Part shown: one piece after another, positions 5,482 to 5,497 of the stretch
Layout: each line of letters opens with the position of its first letter
Position numbering within the stretch: position 1 is the first letter of the stretch
Assembly (NCBI GenBank): GCA_017443685.1
Contig: JAFSYD010000346.1
Location: forward strand, 1-5,497
From: Lachnospiraceae bacterium
GTDB taxonomy: Bacteria; Bacillota; Clostridia; Lachnospirales; Lachnospiraceae
Reading direction: 5' to 3'
DNA: 5,497 nt
Translations under genes and position numbers: made by a program
The notes under the pieces: generated by a model
What the model saw: the letters and a program-made list of their open reading frames with translations, nothing else
What the model was told of the DNA's origin: nothing
Database searches by the model: none

Positions 5482-5497
5482 TGGAGGCGACACCCAG
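5482..5497 (-). tRNA. 3' end of a tRNA, probably tRNA-Cys (partial)
   Basis: The minus strand from the window edge reads CTGGGTGTCGCCTCCA. This divides exactly into a 5-nt T-stem 3' strand (CTGGG), a 7-nt acceptor 3' strand (TGTCGCC), discriminator T and an encoded CCA. The implied 5' acceptor strand is GGCGACA. A GGCGRCA-type acceptor with U73 is characteristic of Firmicutes tRNA-Cys. The anticodon lies outside the window, so the identity is inferred. The terminator immediately downstream supports a real tRNA end. Confidence 0.75.

Noticed and set aside
1..5497. CRISPR arrays, insertion sequences, attachment sites
   Set aside because: No regularly spaced repeats, transposase-like frames, terminal inverted repeats or target duplications were seen on reading both strands. 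The tRNA end at the right edge has no visible repeated copy elsewhere in the window.

Overview
The window looks like a chromosomal piece of a Gram-positive anaerobe of the Clostridia, plausibly Lachnospiraceae-like. This is inferred from the AgrC-type GHKL kinase with a LytTR regulator, the strong AGGAAGG-type ribosome binding sites, a tRNA gene with encoded CCA, and tightly overlapping genes. No 16S or other taxonomic marker is present, so the assignment is soft. Every supported gene lies on the minus strand, so transcription runs from right to left.

Layout in the direction of transcription. (1) At the right edge is the 3' end of a tRNA, best matched to tRNA-Cys, followed by an intrinsic terminator. 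(2) A good sigma-A-type promoter and Shine-Dalgarno site lead into the first ~108 codons of a malic enzyme. (3) Near 4908-4927 the malic enzyme sequence stops abruptly and becomes the second half of a LytTR response regulator. Both genes are cut, so this is either a real deletion or an assembly misjoin. (4) The regulator overlaps by 4 bp a 441-aa multi-pass GHKL sensor histidine kinase. (5) After a 68-bp gap holding two identical 10-bp direct repeats comes a tight three-gene set: a two-TM protein with a degenerate GGDEF domain, a protein with a sigma-70 region 2-like N-terminus joined to one TM helix and Ig-like outer domains, and a transglutaminase-like lipoprotein. These three overlap by 4 bp at each junction. 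(6) The start of a further gene, MAKEKLTRKEKQEA..., runs off the left edge.

The most interesting candidate system is the three-gene set, placed directly downstream of a LytTR/GHKL two-component system. It combines a membrane protein with a nucleotide-cyclase fold that has lost its catalytic signature, a membrane-tethered sigma region 2-like module without region 4, and a surface lipoprotein with an intact Cys-His-Asp triad. This suggests an envelope sensing or remodelling module, but its function is inference only. The malic enzyme/regulator junction should be resolved before the kinase's output is interpreted.
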